Assembly: GCA_030998015.1 (NCBI GenBank)
Contig: JARWMV010000241.1
Span: 62,001 to 126,000, forward strand
Direction of reading: 5' to 3'
DNA: 64,000 nucleotides
Origin: Ceratorhiza oryzae-sativae
Taxonomy: Eukaryota; Basidiomycota; Agaricomycetes; Cantharellales; Ceratobasidiaceae
The notes under the pieces were generated by a model, which saw only the letters and a list, made by a program, of their open reading frames with translations, was not told where the DNA came from and made no database searches. The translations under genes and the position numbers were made by a program. Shown here one piece after another: positions 47,103-60,304 of the stretch (within the stretch, counting starts at the first letter, position 1; each line of letters begins with the position of its first letter).

Positions 47103-48845
47103 TCACGCCGCCGGTGGATCGAGCACGACATGCGGTACCCGCGCACAGATCCACGCCCTCACGTCTTCTTCGAGAGGTGCGCCGCAATCGGCAATCACCA
47201 GACTCTTGAGCTCCGGTACTGCTCCCTTTTTCCTTCCGTGGCTCTGGCCAAGTTCGTACGGATTTCGGTGGAGAATAAACCGGACGAGCTCTGGCAAAGC
47301 TTGGGCGAGACTCGGGCAGCCTTTGATTACGACGCTCTCGAGCTGCGGGCAGAGCACGCCCGGCGTTGGCATGCCGGCAATGGATTGTGGGTGCGGGTGG
47401 GATGGGGCGGATCCAGAGTCGACAGGGGAGGGGGTAAGTTGGATAAGCACATCGCGCGGCATCATCTCGAGCATCTCGAGGTGGGTGATGCTCGGCAGAG
47501 TAGCAACGGCCCGGCTGGGGAACTCGTCGGCATAAGCGGGATGACATGCAAACCGTTTGACCGTTGGGTGACCCGAGCGATCCAAGAGCGATTGGAGTGC
47601 GTCGTCGATCGGCTCAGGGACGGACAGACGCACGGAGAGGGTCGTCAAAGCAGGAAGGGAAAGCTGGTCGAGAAACTCGAGGGTGTGGGCATCGCCGCCC
47701 GCGATCGTTAGACTCTTGAGCTTTCTCAGGGTAAGAGGTCGCGGAGGAAGGACGGCCGGGGAGCATCGAAGCTCGAGGCTGAGCTCCTCGAGATCCGGGT
47801 TGTTCGAGAGCACGGTTAGGAGCCTGTCAACCGAGAGCCTAGATGCAGAGGCGACAGGGTGGGACTGATCTGCGAGTGCGAGGCGGTGAAGGCCACGGAG
47901 CATTGGCGAGTTCCAGGTAAATGGAACGTTGCGCAGGTCTAGGGCCTTTATCGAGGGCACGGTGCAAGTCGTGCTTGTGGGTAGGTAGCACCACGGGTCG
48001 CTGGAGACATGGTGGTGGCCGACATCCCCGCAATCGACGACAAATTCCTCGAGCATGGGTGCAGATCCCCCTCCAAATGCGACGTTGAGGGCTCCCAGGA
48101 ACATGAAGAGGCGCTCGGCCCGGTATACGAACCGGCGCCAGCGGTGGATCTGGGAGCCCAGATGGAACATGACAACGTGTCCCCACTGGACCTCATCTCG
48201 CTGGGCCTCGCGGTCGGCGCGCGAAATCGTAGTCGAGGGTTGCCAGTTGGCCGGAGGCGCCAGGGTGATCTCGATGTCGAGTGGGCAAGAGTCGCCCGAG
48301 CGTTCGACCCAGAGGCGGAGGGCGTTGCCGGTGGGCATCGCTGGTGGTTGAATGCGGATTCGGGACCAGAGCTGTGGAGTGGTGAGTGCTGTTGTGCGCC
48401 ATTGGCGGTTGACTGCCGATAGCCTGGGAGAGCGGTCAGTGGTGGTGCGGGAAGCGCGAGGCGTGGGACGTACTTCCACGCGACCAGCGGGTCGCTGTCG
48501 AGGAGCATCAGGAATATATCGGCCAGGATATCGGCTGGGAGTTTTCGGACTCTGCATGGCGTCAGAGGGGGGCGCTGGACCAACAGGGGGGGGGTCGACT
48601 TACGGTGCGAGATAGCCCCTGGCGGACGTGACGCGCTGCTCGAGGGCATTTCGCTCTGCGGCGAGGGCATCGACCTGGGCGCGGGTCTCGGCCACGAGCT
48701 TGGCGAGGATGCCCTCGAGGGCGGCGATCTTGTCGTCGACGGAGGCGATGGAGGACTGGTGGTGCTTGATGCCCTGGCGCATGTTGGCGCGGGCGAGGGC
48801 GTCGGGGAGGGTGTTGAAGTCGAAGTGGGCTGGGAGGACGGACAT
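47103..48845 (-). CDS. F-box protein with coiled coil and LRR-like region
   Basis: Likely substrate adaptor of an SCF ubiquitin ligase, one of a class expanded in mushrooms and relatives. Three exons (48845-48604, 48551-48474, 48423-47103) joined by GT-AG introns give 546 residues. Residues about 25-75 form a coiled coil (KIAALEGILAKLVAETRAQV). The F-box follows, split by intron 2: KLPADILADIFLMLLDSDPL, then LSAVNRQWRTTAL. The rest has irregular leucine-rich units (LEELSLELRCSP, LRKLKSLTIAGGDA, LPSITHLEMLEMM, LKSLVIADCGAPL). Target unknown. Confidence 0.82.
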
Positions 48846-51800
48846 GGCGAGATGCGGGACAGACAGCGCGGCCGCATCCTTAAGTCGTCGTCGAGCACGC
48901 ACCGCGGGTGAGGCGCCCGGATGCAATCCATCGCGACACCCGCCGCCACAAGCAGCCACACACACCCACGGCCCAGGCCGCACCCCCGCCGCATGCCGCC
49001 AAAGTCCGCTGTCCCCTGTTCCACCCGGCAGCCCGCGCCACCACCTCCCACACTGTGTTTCGCAGCCTTGCGCCCGCCCGCTGCTCGCACCCCCACGCAA
49101 ATTCATTATCCTTCGTTCGGAATCCACAATTCAAAAACCCCCCCGCTCGGGCTTTAATTTCATCCGACGCGCTCAGGGTGTCGCTGCTGTCACATCTGCC
49201 ACGCCCCCTGCCACGGCGCCACAACCGAGCATCATCCGATCGACGTTGCACCCAAGCGCCATTCGCGGTTGGAATGCACAGATACCGCATAACAAACGGC
49301 TAGCGCGCCACTGCCCACCAATTTCATATCCCAAAAGCCGATGCTGGTCTGAAACAGCTCAGATCGGCGATGGTTCGAAATGAATCGGTCATTTTGTGTC
49401 ACGCCTCACGCCCAATTTGAGTCAATGGCCGTTTCAGGGCAAAATCTCAGAACCCTGCTACCAGACAGAACGTCATGACATGCTGGATGTCTGCAATATT
49501 CTGAACACTCAATATTATTTAATTTGGAAGACATCGATCGGTGTCTAGGCACTCCACAGCCGATCGCTCTATCTTCCTATCTCCAACATTCATCCGGCCT
49601 AGACTGCTTCTCTTCTCGGCTGCATACGATGTGGCTGAGCCGTTTGAGCCTATGCCCGTCTGCTCCGACCATCCCAAGCAAGGCTTCGACCGTCGATCTC
49701 TGGGCATCATGGTTCTCCAGCCACACTCGCTCCAAAGGATTTCTCCATCGCACCTACTGAACACGATACCATTTGTGGGGGCTATTGTAATGGAGATGGA
49801 CAGTCTCCGGAGTATAGCGACTCCCTATTTATTGATGTGATGGTGAGCTTACTCCCTGCATCCACAGGGCTGCGCTTTTTTCAGAACCGTGTGTTCATCC
49901 GCCAAGGCCAGATCTCGCTTTTGCGCCGACTCTAGGGCAATGGGCGCTCATGCTGCTGCCAGCACACAGCGAGCCAGGGATAAACAACGTGCGCATGAGG
50001 CCACCCAGACCGGAGAAGACGGCCCGTGATGGCTCGTAATGTAGGTGGCTGACGTTACCTTTGAGTTGGAACTCTCAGAAAACGTCTGAGCCTAACTTCC
50101 CACCTGATCGCTATACTCGTGTCACTTGCCCGCGTCGGACTATGCTATTGTGCTCTCCAGAGGCGGAGCATTCACAAAAGCATGGTATCATCTCAAGAAT
50201 GCCCAACACGCCAACGATGTTCTGACTCCCGAATTAACCAACTTGACTGGCAATCTTGATTCAACAGGGTCGGTTCTTCCGTTGGCTGTGGGGTAGTGCG
50301 TGTGCGTGACGTGCGTGAGGAGATCATACCTGCGAAAAAGAGTGCCGCTCAGATCACCATCATAATTCTCTTGATATGAGGCCGTCCGCTCGAGCTGCGG
50401 CCGTTCATCAAATTCATCCAAGTGTAACGTGGCTACGGCGGTCTGGGCGTGGGGAGCGGCAATAAAACGGTATACAAACGCACACGGTACTTGCGGGAAC
50501 CTCTGGCGGAAACAGGGGAACGTCTGGGCGGGAAGCCCAGGCACAGCTGATCAGCTTGTGTTTCCGTGTCCATAATCAGCTGATCGCGCGTAGCAATCAC
50601 CGCCATTGTACAGCTGCGGCTAGAACTGCGTATAGGCATGCCCTCTGGTTTGTTGCTGTCGATCGATCAAGCAGGTGCGTGTCGATGTGTAGTCACATGA
50701 GAGCTTTCACCTCAACTAGCAGGGGTCTTTTGCGAGTTGAAATTCACGGTGAAATATGGGATTGTGTAAGATCTTACGGTGCGTGATTTTGTGGTGCGTG
50801 TAGCCTCGATGCGGCTTTTCCAAAGCTTTCTTATTTTATCAGCCTGCACTAGTCTCCAGGCTGAGAGAAAACAACGCCAGCTTGTGTGAGCGCTAAATCC
50901 TATGTTTGTACCTCATTCAGCCTGGTGGTGCGCTCCGGGGACCTGGGTGTTCAATGGCGACACGTTTAGCCCGAGGGGATCATGTCTTGAACTCCATGAT
51001 GTCTATTTCGTGGATATTACGAATATGTTGTATGGGTGGCACCTGTGGCGTACTTGAGGATCACTCGTGAATATTAGCCGGCCGGGACCGAGCAGGCGGT
51101 AAATTGTGTGTATGCACATGTCTCTGCTCGGCGACACTAGCCGACAGAGTCTGGATACTTTTGACTCAATAGGGCTCGGCTGGCATGCCATCCCCTGAGG
51201 CTGAGGAATGTTTTTACACGCATTCTGTAGAGAGCGCACGTTGTTTGGGGTATCTCTCGTTGGGGGACATTCCAAGGGGAAATCGGGCAGGAGTAAAGGG
51301 GCTGAGCGCGGAATGGCGATGGATACTCGAGCTAGTGTCCGCAGAAAAACGACAGCAGGCAGAATCGTGCGCTCATTGTCACCGCGCTGAACCCTCATGC
51401 ATTCCCTGGAATCGCCCAGAATTCTATATAGGTCGACCTCGTGTTATTTTTAGCAGGATCGTTTTTTTTACTACAACACTCGACACGCTCTGTGCCTCCA
51501 GCAGTGCACACACAACTCTAACCCGGGCCCGTATAGAAAACGACAAAGACGACTTGAGGGGGCCGAATACGTAGAGTTAGGGACTAGAGCTGCAAAGGGC
51601 ATTGAGATCTGGGGTGAGCTGAGCGCAATGGCGTGACAAGCGTTGTGGAACGGGGCTAGCCTTTCATTGAGTCCCCCATGTGTGTCAGTCGCTCTTCCAC
51701 CAGGCTTTCATAATAAGCGCATCAGCACCACTGTCTGAGTCTAGAAATGACGTCAAGCGGACGAAATTCAACATGTGGGAGACGCGCGCTCTAGGCGCGA

Positions 51801-52360
51801 GGGTTGAAAAGCTAGGATAAAGGGTTCTGAGATCTGATCGTTGGTATCGCGTGTCTGGGACATTATGTAGTTTGATCTGTCTTCACTGCTCACTACTCGC
51901 GTCCAAGCTGGATCAGTCAAACGGGCTATATAGCCGGAGCTGTGCGTCTTTGGGATCCACTGCCGGTTGAAGAGCAGCAGTGTGTATGTATGTGTCTCTG
52001 TCTGTTTGCACGTTCTTGGCGATATAACCCGATGTATGACTCATACAGCACCGCCACTCAGCCTGCCCCGCGAACTTGACCTCGATCACATCGAATTGAT
52101 ATGAGCCGTGATGAGCCAAGATATGTCTTGAGTGGCAAAATACGAATGGAATGAAGTGGTTGGTTCAGGATATTCGCGCTATTTGGTGGGTCACATAGTT
52201 TTCACCTGACTGACCATGGTCGATGGAGCGCGCGGGGATGCGTGGTCCCAGCTGTATTAGTGTGCCCACCGGATACAAACCCCCCTTGGCTTTATAAGCA
52301 TAGGGGCTGGTTCATCCTCCTAGTCTTTTCCACCGTCGACCACCACCTCATTCTTCGACC
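48846..52360. other. 3.5 kb region without a supported gene
   Basis: Several open frames of 60-130 codons occur on both strands, but none has recognisable domains, joinable exons or conserved motifs. The first part is the probable F-box promoter. A TATA-like TTTATAAG at about 52292-52299 precedes the RRM gene by some 65 bp. Confidence 0.4.
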
Positions 52361-55152
52361 ATGTCCGACAAACCGACACCGACGACGCTCGACGACCTGA
52401 TGCTCATCGCCTCCAAGCCGGGCGACCTGCGCGTCGCCGCCCCCATCTTTGTGCCTGTGTCCAAGCAGGCGGTCCATTCCGCGTCCGAGACGGTCAACCG
52501 GCTTCCTACCGGTGAACTCGTCGCGTCCGAGTCTAGCCAGATCATACCGACCACCGACGATGCGCAGTCGACTCCTACTCCCGCTTCGGTTTCATCGTTT
52601 GCCGAACTCGTCAAGGCCGCTCGGGAAGCCTCTGTCGCTGACAGCGCCGAGGTCTCCATGATGAGTATGACCGACGACGATAGCGATATCTCTACTGCTG
52701 ACATGAGCACCGCCGTCGAGCCCAAGACTCCCCTCTTGCCCCTATCCGAGTCTGAACTTGGCGACTTGGACGTTTCTCCCACCGGCGGTCTTGGCGGGGG
52801 TGTACGGTGCGGTTTACCCAAGCCGGCAGAACCCGCTTCGGAAGCGAAGACTCGAGACCGAGTCCTCGAGGGTCTTGTGCCTCAAAAGGCCGACTATGAT
52901 CCCCGGCCAAGGTATCGGCGTAGGTAGACCTGCTTGATGCGTGGCCCGATGCTAAGATATATTATATTAGCATTTCCACCCCAGCGGTCATGTAATATCC
53001 ACGTTCAGAACCTCCCCGCTCATTATGGTGACGCTGAACTTTCGGCCCTGTGTGAAGAGTTTGGCCGCATCGTTAGTGTCCGTGTCTTCCGGCGCCCGGT
53101 GGCTGCGCCACCCAACCGTCGTTTGCCTGATGGTCAAAACTCGTAAGTTGCTTTACGCCTTGATCATATTTCCCACTGATTCATCAGTTTACCAAGAACT
53201 TATGGATTTGTGTTGTTCGATAATGTCATTTCGGCTGAGAATTGCGTCAACGCCCTCCGCCAGCGGTACAAGAACATCTATCCTTCGTTTGCTCGGGTTA
53301 GTATCAGGATCTGTTCACTTTTAGCCCTGCTTATAGGGTACGGCGTTTGTAGCAAGCCGCCCCAGCCGTCCATCAGCCTGCTTTCGTGGGCCTTCTCGAA
53401 GCGATGGCCTTTGGCGATTTACACCAAACGGATTCGAACCTGAATGCCCAGGCATACGGACAAGACCTCAACTTGGGTCAAACACCTTATCCCAGCCAGG
53501 GTCTAGCTGGGCCTATTTTCGTACCCGCCTATGACATGCCCGTCGCGTACGAAGCTCTGTCGACGGTCCCGGCTCCAGCCTACGTACCCGCGCCAGCACC
53601 CACACCGGCAGCCGAGGCTACACATGCCACATTTGTCCCTGCATCGGTTGAAAGCTCTGCCGGCCAGAATCGACCTCGTGCTTTGACTATCAAGCCTATG
53701 CCTCCTCCCATTCAGTCTTTTGCGAAATCAAACTCGACAAATGATGGTTTTGACATGAGCTCACACGAATCGCCTACTTTGCTCATTGTTGACGGGCTAC
53801 CAAAGGATTTTGGCGTTGGGGCAAGTAGCATTTAGCAATCGAGGGAGTTTCTGAGTCTAACTTTCTCGTTTAGCTTCTGGATACCTTGTTCGCACCACAC
53901 ACTATTCACGATGTACGCCTTCATCGCAAGGGGCCATCTGATGGTGTTCGCGGTTCTGTTAGGTAAATCACTCTCGGTCATCCTTTGCTAAGCGTTAATT
54001 GTTTATCGCTTTGGGAACTAATAGGGTCCCGACCCGCCTTGCTGCTCTGCAGTCTATCGAGAAACTCAGCGGTATGCAATTTGGCGCATCCGCTGGTGGT
54101 TTGCGAGTGCGCATAGCCGAAGAGGTTTGCCGTTTCGATTGTTTGGTTTATTCCACTCTAATTTGGATCTCAGGTATATAGCGATGACAACGATGTCGGC
54201 ATCGATGGCATTCCTTCTCTCCCTTCGTATCGTACTCTACCCGATATCCAGGATGCCCAAACGCTGCTTGTCCCCCGAAACACCACGGATGGCCCGCTTT
54301 CTTCGTCCATCTCCGCTCCAGCGGTTGCGTCGATGATAGGTTCGGGCCTTAACCAACTCTTGTTTGCATCTGACTCGAACGAGAGTTTCACGTCTGGGTC
54401 CAACGAATTTCTTCGTTGAACCAGCTTTCACCATCAAATGGGCGTCTTTTGGCATCGTCTGGTCACCTTGCCGTCCCATTCACACCTGCTATGGTTTCTT
54501 CTATCTCCATGCCGCATGTCGGACCTCGGTAAGGATAGCTCATGTCACACGAGCGAGTTTATGTTTATGCAGTTTCAGATTCCTGAACCCGTCCCCGTCT
54601 TACGACCTTTTGCCATCGCTGCGTGTTGGCAACGTGAATCTTCCCATCACGAATCTGTTTCCCTCGAGTAACTCTTTGAGCAATCGTGCTAGTTCGACTT
54701 CGGTAGGCTTGAAGGGAATGTTAGCTTCTAGTCACCAGTGCCTGAGCCTCCTGTAATCAAGGTAAATCCGGAGCTATCCTCCTCCAGGTGTGACTCCTAA
54801 ACTTTTGGCCTAGGTGTCAAGCTATGCGTCTGCGGCCAAGAAAGCTGCCGTCCATCCAAGTTCTCGGGAGGACCAAAAGACCAAGAAGCGCAAGTCTCGC
54901 CGGCCGAACAAGAGTGGCAGAGACGAGAGCGAAAAGGACTCTCCCGAGTTTGAATCTAAGCCTACTCTGGACGAGAAGGGGCCCGAGCGAGAGGCGAAGG
55001 ATAAGCCAGCTCCACCAATCACTGATCCTCTCGCCGACAAGACTGTTTCGACCTTTCCCAAACAGTCCAAGTCGATTTCGTCCAAAGGGAGAAAGTGGAG
55101 TAGTGCTCGTCGCCGCTCGAACGTGAAGCCCGTTGCTGCCGCTGCCGTCTAG
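52361..55152 (+). CDS. RNA-binding protein with two RRM domains
   Basis: Exons I can join: 52361-52919, 52971-53142, 53188-53296, 53353-53820, 53874-53962, 54025-54124, from 54174, and the last 54814-55152. The acidic Ser/Thr-rich N-terminus (about 190 residues) is followed by RRM1 (RNP2 NIHVQNLP; RNP1 YGFVLFDN split across exons 2-3), a Pro/Ala-rich linker, RRM2 (TLLIVDGLP ... LLDTLFAPHTIHDVRL) and a Ser/Pro-rich part. The end is Lys/Arg-rich (KKRKSRRPNKSG), possibly a nuclear localisation signal. The intron at 53821-53873 starts GCAAGT (GC-AG). Around 54395-54425 the frames do not join by an obvious intron, so the model there is uncertain; an intron at 54529-54578 and one before 54814 look sound. 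RNA target unknown. Confidence 0.75.
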
Positions 55153-57475
55153 GGTTAAGGACGACGGTTAGGATAAATCCATATCCGTGTGCCTGTGTGT
55201 CGGACGCTTATGTTATGGCCTTGTATCAGTTTTTGTATTCAAGTGTTCCCCGCCGTTCGTTGGTTCCCGTCTTTACTTTATCGCTTCAATATTCTACCAC
55301 TGGCGACTTATTCGTTATGAGCGTTTGACTTCATTATCTTGTGTACCCGTATTATTTGTATTTTTATCGGGTTCATGTATACTTACTGTGATGCTTTTGC
55401 CCTCTGTTTGTTCTCGACGATACAATCGAGGTTAACTTGTATCTGTGATTCGCGTGCTCTTCAGTCACCTTGACTGCGTTGAGGAATCGACATGGGGCTC
55501 AAGATCCCGCTGCATGAAGGAATCAAGTGCCTGCTGGAGCAAGAGTGCTGGGATGGTGTATGGCCCATCCGCGTTTCTACAGGGCCGCTGGTGGGGCCCA
55601 TCAGTCGCGTTTGCGGCCTGCTAGCATACCAATACTCGCTGACTAATTTACCACATTCAGCATAGTCGATCAGAGGGTCGCTGAGGTTTGGTCACTTTTC
55701 AATATGGAGAAAAACTATGCCTTGACTATTCAAGAAGTTCCAAGAATGATTTTGGCGCCCATCGACCTGGCGCCAAATTCGCCACACAAGGCTATGTTGA
55801 TAGCGTGTATGCGCCAAAGACTGATGTACACCACTTCCAAAAACGCTTATCGATTCGTGCTTTGATAAAATGCCTCCTATTACTGCACGACCCGCTTGAC
55901 GATCTGAGTTGCTAGAGCCACCCTGTCGCGCGATTGCTGGCATTTCTTCTGACAGTCAAAGATCCACCAGGATCGTGCGTTGGGGCGAGATCGGCATGTT
56001 CCTTGTCCGAAGTGTTTCCTCCCTCGAGTCTTCGAACAAGGGTCGAATATGAGACGAAGAGGGATTGTCGATGTGCAGCCAATTGGGCGGTCGTGTAGGC
56101 TTATCCTCATGGACTGGATCGGATAAGTCGGCAGTGACAAGAAAGAGATAGGCTATTAGATATCACGGGTTCTGTGTGCTAGTGGGGGCGCGCCCCTGCA
56201 GTATGGATATAAGGCGCACTATCGTTGACATGAGGAATGCTCTACAGCTTACATGGTTGGTTGCGGACACGATATTCTTGCGCATGAGCGTGGCAAAGAA
56301 GATTGGGACCTAAAATGAACTTGCACAAACGGGTATTTCTGTGGGGGGAAGCGGTAAGGATCTGTATCGGCTGTGAATGATTTCATGAAATAGCTTGCTG
56401 ATTCTGAAACCACGCCGACACCGCTAGGCTCATGGCCTCAAAAACTTGAATACATACAGAAGCTTTCGAAGGCTCCGCGACGAGTTTCTCCCAACTTTTC
56501 TCACTTTCAGAATGCAAACCAAGTGAGTTGAATATCAAGGCATCCAGATACTGTTGATTTGAGCAACAAGGTTCGCCAAGCTAGTAATCTTTATGAGCTC
56601 GTTCAATGGCCCCTACCTTCAGTCGTTGTTTTTAGTGCCTTTTGAGTTCGTCGGCCATCGTTGCTCCAGGTTTCGAATCCAGACATCTTTGAGGTACATT
56701 TTGATCATCAAAAGCATGCAGCTTTCAAATTCGACTCGGAACTGGGCAGTCTTAATGCCTCTTGTTAAAATGACAATCGTATTACCCGTAGACGTACGCT
56801 ATGCGCTTGTATCTGTTTACCCCTTGGGTATCATATGCCGCTACGGTAAATTACCTCACCTTGGCTCCCTGCTTTCGCAGCTAGGCGAATTATATTACCT
56901 GGAGCCTTCGTCCTTTAAACTCTATACAGCGACATTTTAAAAGCCGTGGAGTGGCTCCACGAACCAACGAAGGTTCTGAATGTAGTAATATGGGGCGCTT
57001 GATTTAGCCACGTGGAGAAGCGGTGACGAAAGCCTCGTATGCGTACCATACTATCAGGAAGTACTGCAAGGAGTCGGTTCTAGAAATTTGCGGAGCATAG
57101 GCCAGTAAGCGTATGCTACGCGACTGTTACTAACCACCAACTGTTCCGAGCCGACTTTGATGCTCGGCGGAATCCTCGAACGGCCTGATCCGTATTATTA
57201 AATTGGTATTGTATGTCTTTAAATTGGCAGTTTTCGGAACTTGGAGCCCAACCGCTTTGTCAGGGTGGTTTTCCCACGGATAGTTCAAATGTAGGATACG
57301 ATGAAATATGAATACACGTGGAAGGCACAAGTCAGTGCACAACACTTGAACGATACTGCCACTGCGCTTGTACGAACAGGGGCAACGCCCGGGTTTCACA
57401 ACGTCAGACAGGTTATCGGTCAACGCGCAGCGACCGGCTGGGTCGCTCTTACAAGATTTTTCGGCCCTGGAAAGA
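55153..57475. other. Intergenic region without a supported gene
   Basis: Only short open frames. About 55965-56060 encodes CPKCFLPRVFEQGSNMRR on the plus strand, faintly zinc-finger-like, but no surrounding gene can be built. Confidence 0.35.
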
Positions 57476-58760
57476 ATGCATCAGCCCTCCGTGGAGGGAG
57501 TTTATGCCTACTATGATACAGATACCGAAGGAATAGTATATTATGTTGAACCAAACATATCCGACGATAGGGTGTCTAGTATCGATTCGGAATCCGAAAC
57601 CACAGTATCGGGAATGACAATCGGGTCTGATGATTTACGGGGTGAGCAATTTCACAACTGCATCTGGTGTACTCGAAGCCGAGTAGTCAAATTCTACCCC
57701 AAGGTTATTTCGTCTTGCACCACGGGAGTCATCAGCCAGCTGGCGAGAATTCTGCTAAGCTCTTTCCAGCCGACAATATTCGCCGATACGTTCTCCGATA
57801 CATTGTAAAGCGCGTGGTGTTTGGTAGAGATTACGTTGGCCCGGTGCGTGAAGCGCTCGCTCCGGTTGAAGGAAGGCAGCGGCGAGCCCTCGAGCTAGGC
57901 ACAAGAACTGGCACATGGTGAGTTTGGTCTATAGCGGAGGATATCAGTGGTTGAGTCACCTTGTACGTAAAGGATGCAGTATATGGCTACAGAGTTCCCG
58001 CATGTCCAGTTCCGAAGCTTGGATGTCATACCTATGATGCCTCACGCCCCCCGACCTAACGTCGTCTTCGAGGTATATAACTTTCAGGAAGGGCTGTTGC
58101 TGGAGAACGAGTCGCAAGATGCTGTGTTCATGAACGACGTCGCAGCAATGGTGAGCTATATTGGGGCATTCGATCTCCTAACATACCGTAGTGAGCACTT
58201 ATATGTACCACTGTGCATAGGTCACCAATTACCCGGCGGTACTCCGCGAGGTGCATCGGGTACTTCGCCCGGGCGGACTTCTACACATCAGCGACTACTG
58301 TTTGCAATTCTGGGACTCTGAGAATCTTTCGATGCCAGCTTGCCGGACCAATCCTATAGGATGCCACCTTCTCTCTCTTGTCCGGGATCAGGGATCTACG
58401 ATGGGGGTCGAGATGGATGCAATTGACAAGCTTCCTGTGTGGCTTCCCCCTGGGTCGAACCTCTGGGGAGACATAGATACCGGCAAGTCAGGATTCGAGG
58501 GGATCGAACTGTTAGTACGAACACATCCTGGCTACCCCCATGACGGATTCTCCTGCATGTCCCTGGTCGGGGGTTGTATGGCACCATTAGTTAGGCAACT
58601 CACTGTGAATTCCCTGCGCGATATTTTTGGGATACTGAGAGATAGAGGAATCAACGGTGAGCGAGCCGAAGGGATGATTGACGAGACGCTGGAAGAGCTG
58701 CGAAATCCTGAGAAATGCCCACATCTGAAACTGTACTGTCTATATGCGTCCAAAATATGA
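57476..58760 (+). CDS. SAM-dependent methyltransferase
   Basis: Four exons (57476-57641, 57704-57917, 57973-58150, 58221-58760) give 365 residues. The fold looks like the class I methyltransferases common in fungi (LaeA/TAM-like). Motif I is ALELGTRTGTW at about 117-127, with Arg where the second Gly of GxGxG is usual. Later blocks are FRSLDVIPMM (acidic residue for SAM ribose), DAVFMNDVAAM and LREVHRVLRPGGLLHISDY, the post-motif III loop. Substrate unknown. The ATG at 57476 is the first in frame with exon 1. A broken relative lies inverted at the right edge of the window. Confidence 0.82.
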
Positions 58761-59226
58761 AATTATCAGTATTTCTTTTACCTACCAAGACCCTCCGTCC
58801 CTGTTCGGAGGATGAAAGCATGGTTGTTGCACAGATTATAAGGTATTATTAGGATTCATGTTGCTCAGCTCTCTCAGTAGTTGAACTCGCATATTTTGGC
58901 CCCTATCACTGGACCTTGGATAAATTTTGATCGGCCTGATTGCTAAGCCATACTGAAGATCGCTTCGGTCTGTTCTACGCTGGAAGCGTCGTCAACACAG
59001 GCCGATCAACCAACGGCTATAGGTTCAGCCGTGTCAAAACAACGTTCGTGAATTGGGGGTAGATTCGATTATTGCTCTATTCATCTTGACCTCATCCGTG
59101 ATAAGCCGCTTAGCAAGGTCGGGGAAGGCCTGCGTGAACACAGCCACTTCTTCACGTGACTCTACGCCTGTTGTTCACTGGCTCCACCAAGATCTGGCGT
59201 CGTTGCTCGACTGCGGAGACCAGACA
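58761..59226. other. Intergenic region
   Basis: No gene recognised; it holds the methyltransferase 3' end and the upstream region of the next gene. Confidence 0.4.
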
Positions 59227-60304
59227 ATGATATTCAACACGCCATCGACATCTCGCACGCTCGACCCGAACTCGTCTCCATTTGCCCCGCGTACGTCGTC
59301 GCCTCTCGCGACGCCTTCCCGACGACGAGTCTCGCACCACCATCCGGCCTCCAGTCCCAGCCTCGGACTCAGTCGTATATCTGCTAGACGTCCAGGAGCA
59401 AGGGAAGAGATACCACAAAAGCAGCTTGCTCGAGAGAGGCTCAAGGCGCGATGCATGCAACGCGTCGAGCAGGATCGTTCACGGGCGTTGGCGAGAGCGC
59501 GGGGATGGCCAAACTTCGGGATGAGCGAGGCATCGAGCAGCGAGATCGGGGATATGGAGATGTATGATGACGATGACGATGATGAGCTAGATGACGAAGT
59601 GAGCATCTCTTTCTGTCTCGCGACCTGTCGCTAACACTTCTGGGCTTGTGCAGACTCTCCGGCGCATCATGGTGTCAAGCAACCGCCGTGAACAATATCG
59701 TCACCGTGTCTCTTACGAAGAAGAAGTGGGGTCAGAGATTGGTGATGTGGATGAAATCGAAGCTTCGTATGGCTTGTCCTACACTGTGGACGAAGGTCAG
59801 TTCCCCAGGCAATGCCGCTTTGGGACCTTCTGTTGACTCTATATTCAGTCCCCAATGACATCGACATTGATTTGGATGATCCTGCAGCGGAATATGAATT
59901 ATATCTTGCGTCCCTACAATCCGGACCTATGGATGCGCCACCTTCAAACTCCTTTAGTGACGCAGACCTTGCTCAGATACTCCCCGCGTTTGTTCACTCG
60001 CTTGTCCATTCCGGGTGTTCCTGCCCGTTTTGTGACAATCATTCTCTTCAAAGTGGCCCCAACAACACGTTCGGGTGCACAACATGTTGTCGCGAGATCC
60101 CAATTCAAGAGGCGGCCGTGTCATTTGCTGCTCACGTGCAAGACGCAGCGTAAGTAAAGCGTTTTAAGACTCTGCATAGCCGAACTAATTCCGTCGTGTA
60201 GGATACCTGCTCAACACACTCCTCTCATCGCCGGCGATCCTAATCTTGGGACACTTTTCTTGTGCACGGCGGATTCATGTGATTGGTGCTCAGCCCTCGA
60301 TTGA
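59227..60304 (+). CDS. RPA-interacting protein homologue (RPAIN-like)
   Basis: Four exons (59227-59598, 59654-59795, 59849-60149, 60202-60304) give 305 residues. The arrangement matches RPA-interacting proteins, which bind replication protein A and help its nuclear import: a basic N-terminal helix (ARERLKARCMQRVEQDRSRA), an acidic middle (DDDDDDELDDE, then IDIDLDDPAAEYELYL) and a C-terminal Cys/His-rich zinc-binding domain (SCPFCDNHSL, GCTTCCREIP, FLCTADSCDWCSALD). The assignment rests on pattern, not alignment. Earlier in-frame upstream sequence lacks a good start, so ATG 59227 is preferred. Confidence 0.72.

Noticed and set aside
50188..50544. 118-codon minus-strand frame in the gene-poor region
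   Set aside because: No recognised domain, no joinable exons, no promoter signal.
54824..55126. Alternative 100-codon frame over the end of the RRM gene
   Set aside because: The overlapping frame joins upstream exons in phase and gives the Lys-rich tail; this one does not.
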